Position numbers and translations under genes: made by a program
In this document: positions 5,311 through 6,050 of the stretch, in pieces
Numbering within the stretch: the stretch's first letter is position 1
Layout of the letters: every line of letters begins with the position of its first letter
Assembly (NCBI GenBank): GCA_003235605.1
Contig: QJVU01000201.1
Span: 1 to 6,050 of the forward strand
From: Planctomycetota bacterium
Lineage (GTDB): Bacteria; Planctomycetota; UBA1135; UBA2386
DNA: 6,050 nt
Reading direction: 5' to 3'
Notes under the pieces: generated by a model
Databases searched by the model: none
Told to the model about the DNA's origin: nothing
What the model saw: the letters and a program-made list of their open reading frames with translations, nothing else

Positions 5311-6050
5311 TTGAACGACCCGGAGATCGCCCGTTCCGTTCCCCTACGCCCCCTCGGGGACGTGGCCCGGGTCCTGGGCCTCCGTGGCGACGACCTGGAG
5401 TTCTACGGCCGCCACAAGGCCAAGGTACCCGTGCTGCCGTCCGGCCAGGAGCCAGGCGCCTCCCGGGGCGCGCCGGGCAAGTACATCGTGGTCACCGCGG
5501 TGACTCCCACGCCCCTGGGAGAGGGCAAGACCGTCCACACCGTGGGCCTCTCCATGGCCCTCAACCGCCTGGGCAAGCGTGCCTGCTGCACCATCCGCCA
5601 GCCTTCCATGGGACCGGTCTTCGGGATCAAGGGTGGAGCTGCCGGCGGCGGTTACTCCCAGGTGGTGCCGCCGGAGGAGTTCAACCTGCATCTCACCGGC
5701 GACTTCCACGCAGTCTCCACCGCCAACAACTGGCTGGCAGCGCGGGTCGACTCCTCGCTGCTCCTGGACAATCCCCTCCGCATCGACAAGGACGCCATCA
5801 CGTTCCGGCGCGTGGTGGACATGAACGATCGGGCGCTGCGGGAGATCGAGGTCGGTCTCGGCGGCCCCCAGAACGGCGTGCCCCGCCGCACCGGGTTCGA
5901 CATCACCGCCGCCAGCGAGGTGATGGCGATCCTGGGCCTGACCAAGGACCTCGCCGATCTGCGTGCGCGCCTCGGGCGCATCGTGGTGGCCCAGAACCAG
6001 GCGGGGCAGCCGGTCACTGCCGAAGACCTCGAAGCTGCCGGGGGCATGGC
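5311..6050 (+). CDS. fhs: Formate-tetrahydrofolate ligase (10-formyl-THF synthetase), N-terminal part
   Basis: The frame is open from 5311 to the window end (246 residues), a little under half of the usual 550-560. The enzyme makes 10-formyl-THF from formate, ATP and THF in cytoplasmic one-carbon metabolism, feeding purine and formyl-Met synthesis or the Wood-Ljungdahl methyl branch. Family signatures run in order: YGRHKAKV (32-39), the ATP-binding loop TPTPLGEGKT (65-74, Lys73), PSMGPVFGIKGGAAGGGYSQ (from 98), NLHLTGDFHA, VVDMNDRALR, VGLGGPQNGVPR and GFDITAASEVMAIL. The start is TTG 5311. An in-frame TGA lies at 5224-5226 with no ATG, GTG or other TTG between it and 5311, and residues 2-40 from this start match the expected N-terminus. 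Shine-Dalgarno complementarity is weak. One oddity is that residue 97, after Arg96, is Gln where most family members have Glu (usual REPSLGP, here RQPSMGP). Confidence 0.95.
   Translation, partial: MNDPEIARSVPLRPLGDVARVLGLRGDDLEFYGRHKAKVPVLPSGQEPGASRGAPGKYIVVTAVTPTPLGEGKTVHTVGLSMALNRLGKRACCTIRQPSMGPVFGIKGGAAGGGYSQVVPPEEFNLHLTGDFHAVSTANNWLAARVDSSLLLDNPLRIDKDAITFRRVVDMNDRALREIEVGLGGPQNGVPRRTGFDITAASEVMAILGLTKDLADLRARLGRIVVAQNQAGQPVTAEDLEAAGGM

Overview
The window is GC-rich, bacterial and densely coding, with five protein genes. Four lie on the minus strand and one on the plus strand, and two genes run off the window ends. Two of the five (1-891 and 5311-6050) have no stop inside the window and were found by reading the frames directly. 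The best guess at origin is a large-genome environmental bacterium such as a Planctomycetota member, because proteins built almost wholly from carboxypeptidase-regulatory-like beta-sandwich repeats are common there. Acidobacteriota, Myxococcota or another diderm phylum would also fit. No rRNA, tRNA or phylogenetic marker is complete enough to settle it.

Layout. From the divergent intergenic region at 5131-5310, the plus strand carries the start of formate-tetrahydrofolate ligase (fhs, 5311 to the window end). The minus strand carries, in transcription order: a stand-alone BFD-type [2Fe-2S] ferredoxin (5130-4894); a lipoprotein of about 638 aa with six beta-sandwich repeats (4888-2972); a 671-aa membrane-anchored or secreted protein with six such repeats (2975-960); and a shorter-spaced paralog of that protein (891 to beyond position 1). 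The lipoprotein and the 671-aa gene overlap in ATGA. The ferredoxin stop lies within a few bases of the lipoprotein start. The paralog follows after 68 bases with no visible terminator. The four minus-strand genes therefore look like one transcription unit.

How the genes may work together. The three repeat proteins carry export signals and contain no recognisable catalytic domain, so they are probably structural or binding proteins of the cell envelope. The 671-aa protein and its downstream neighbour are clear tandem duplicates that share a distinctive insertion in their first repeat. The lipoprotein has the same architecture but no close similarity. What a cytoplasmic iron-sulfur ferredoxin contributes to this operon is not evident. 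The intergenic region holds a perfect 16-bp dyad overlapping a candidate plus-strand promoter, so shared control of the two directions is possible but unproven. I found no CRISPR array, mobile element, tRNA, rRNA or known defence module.
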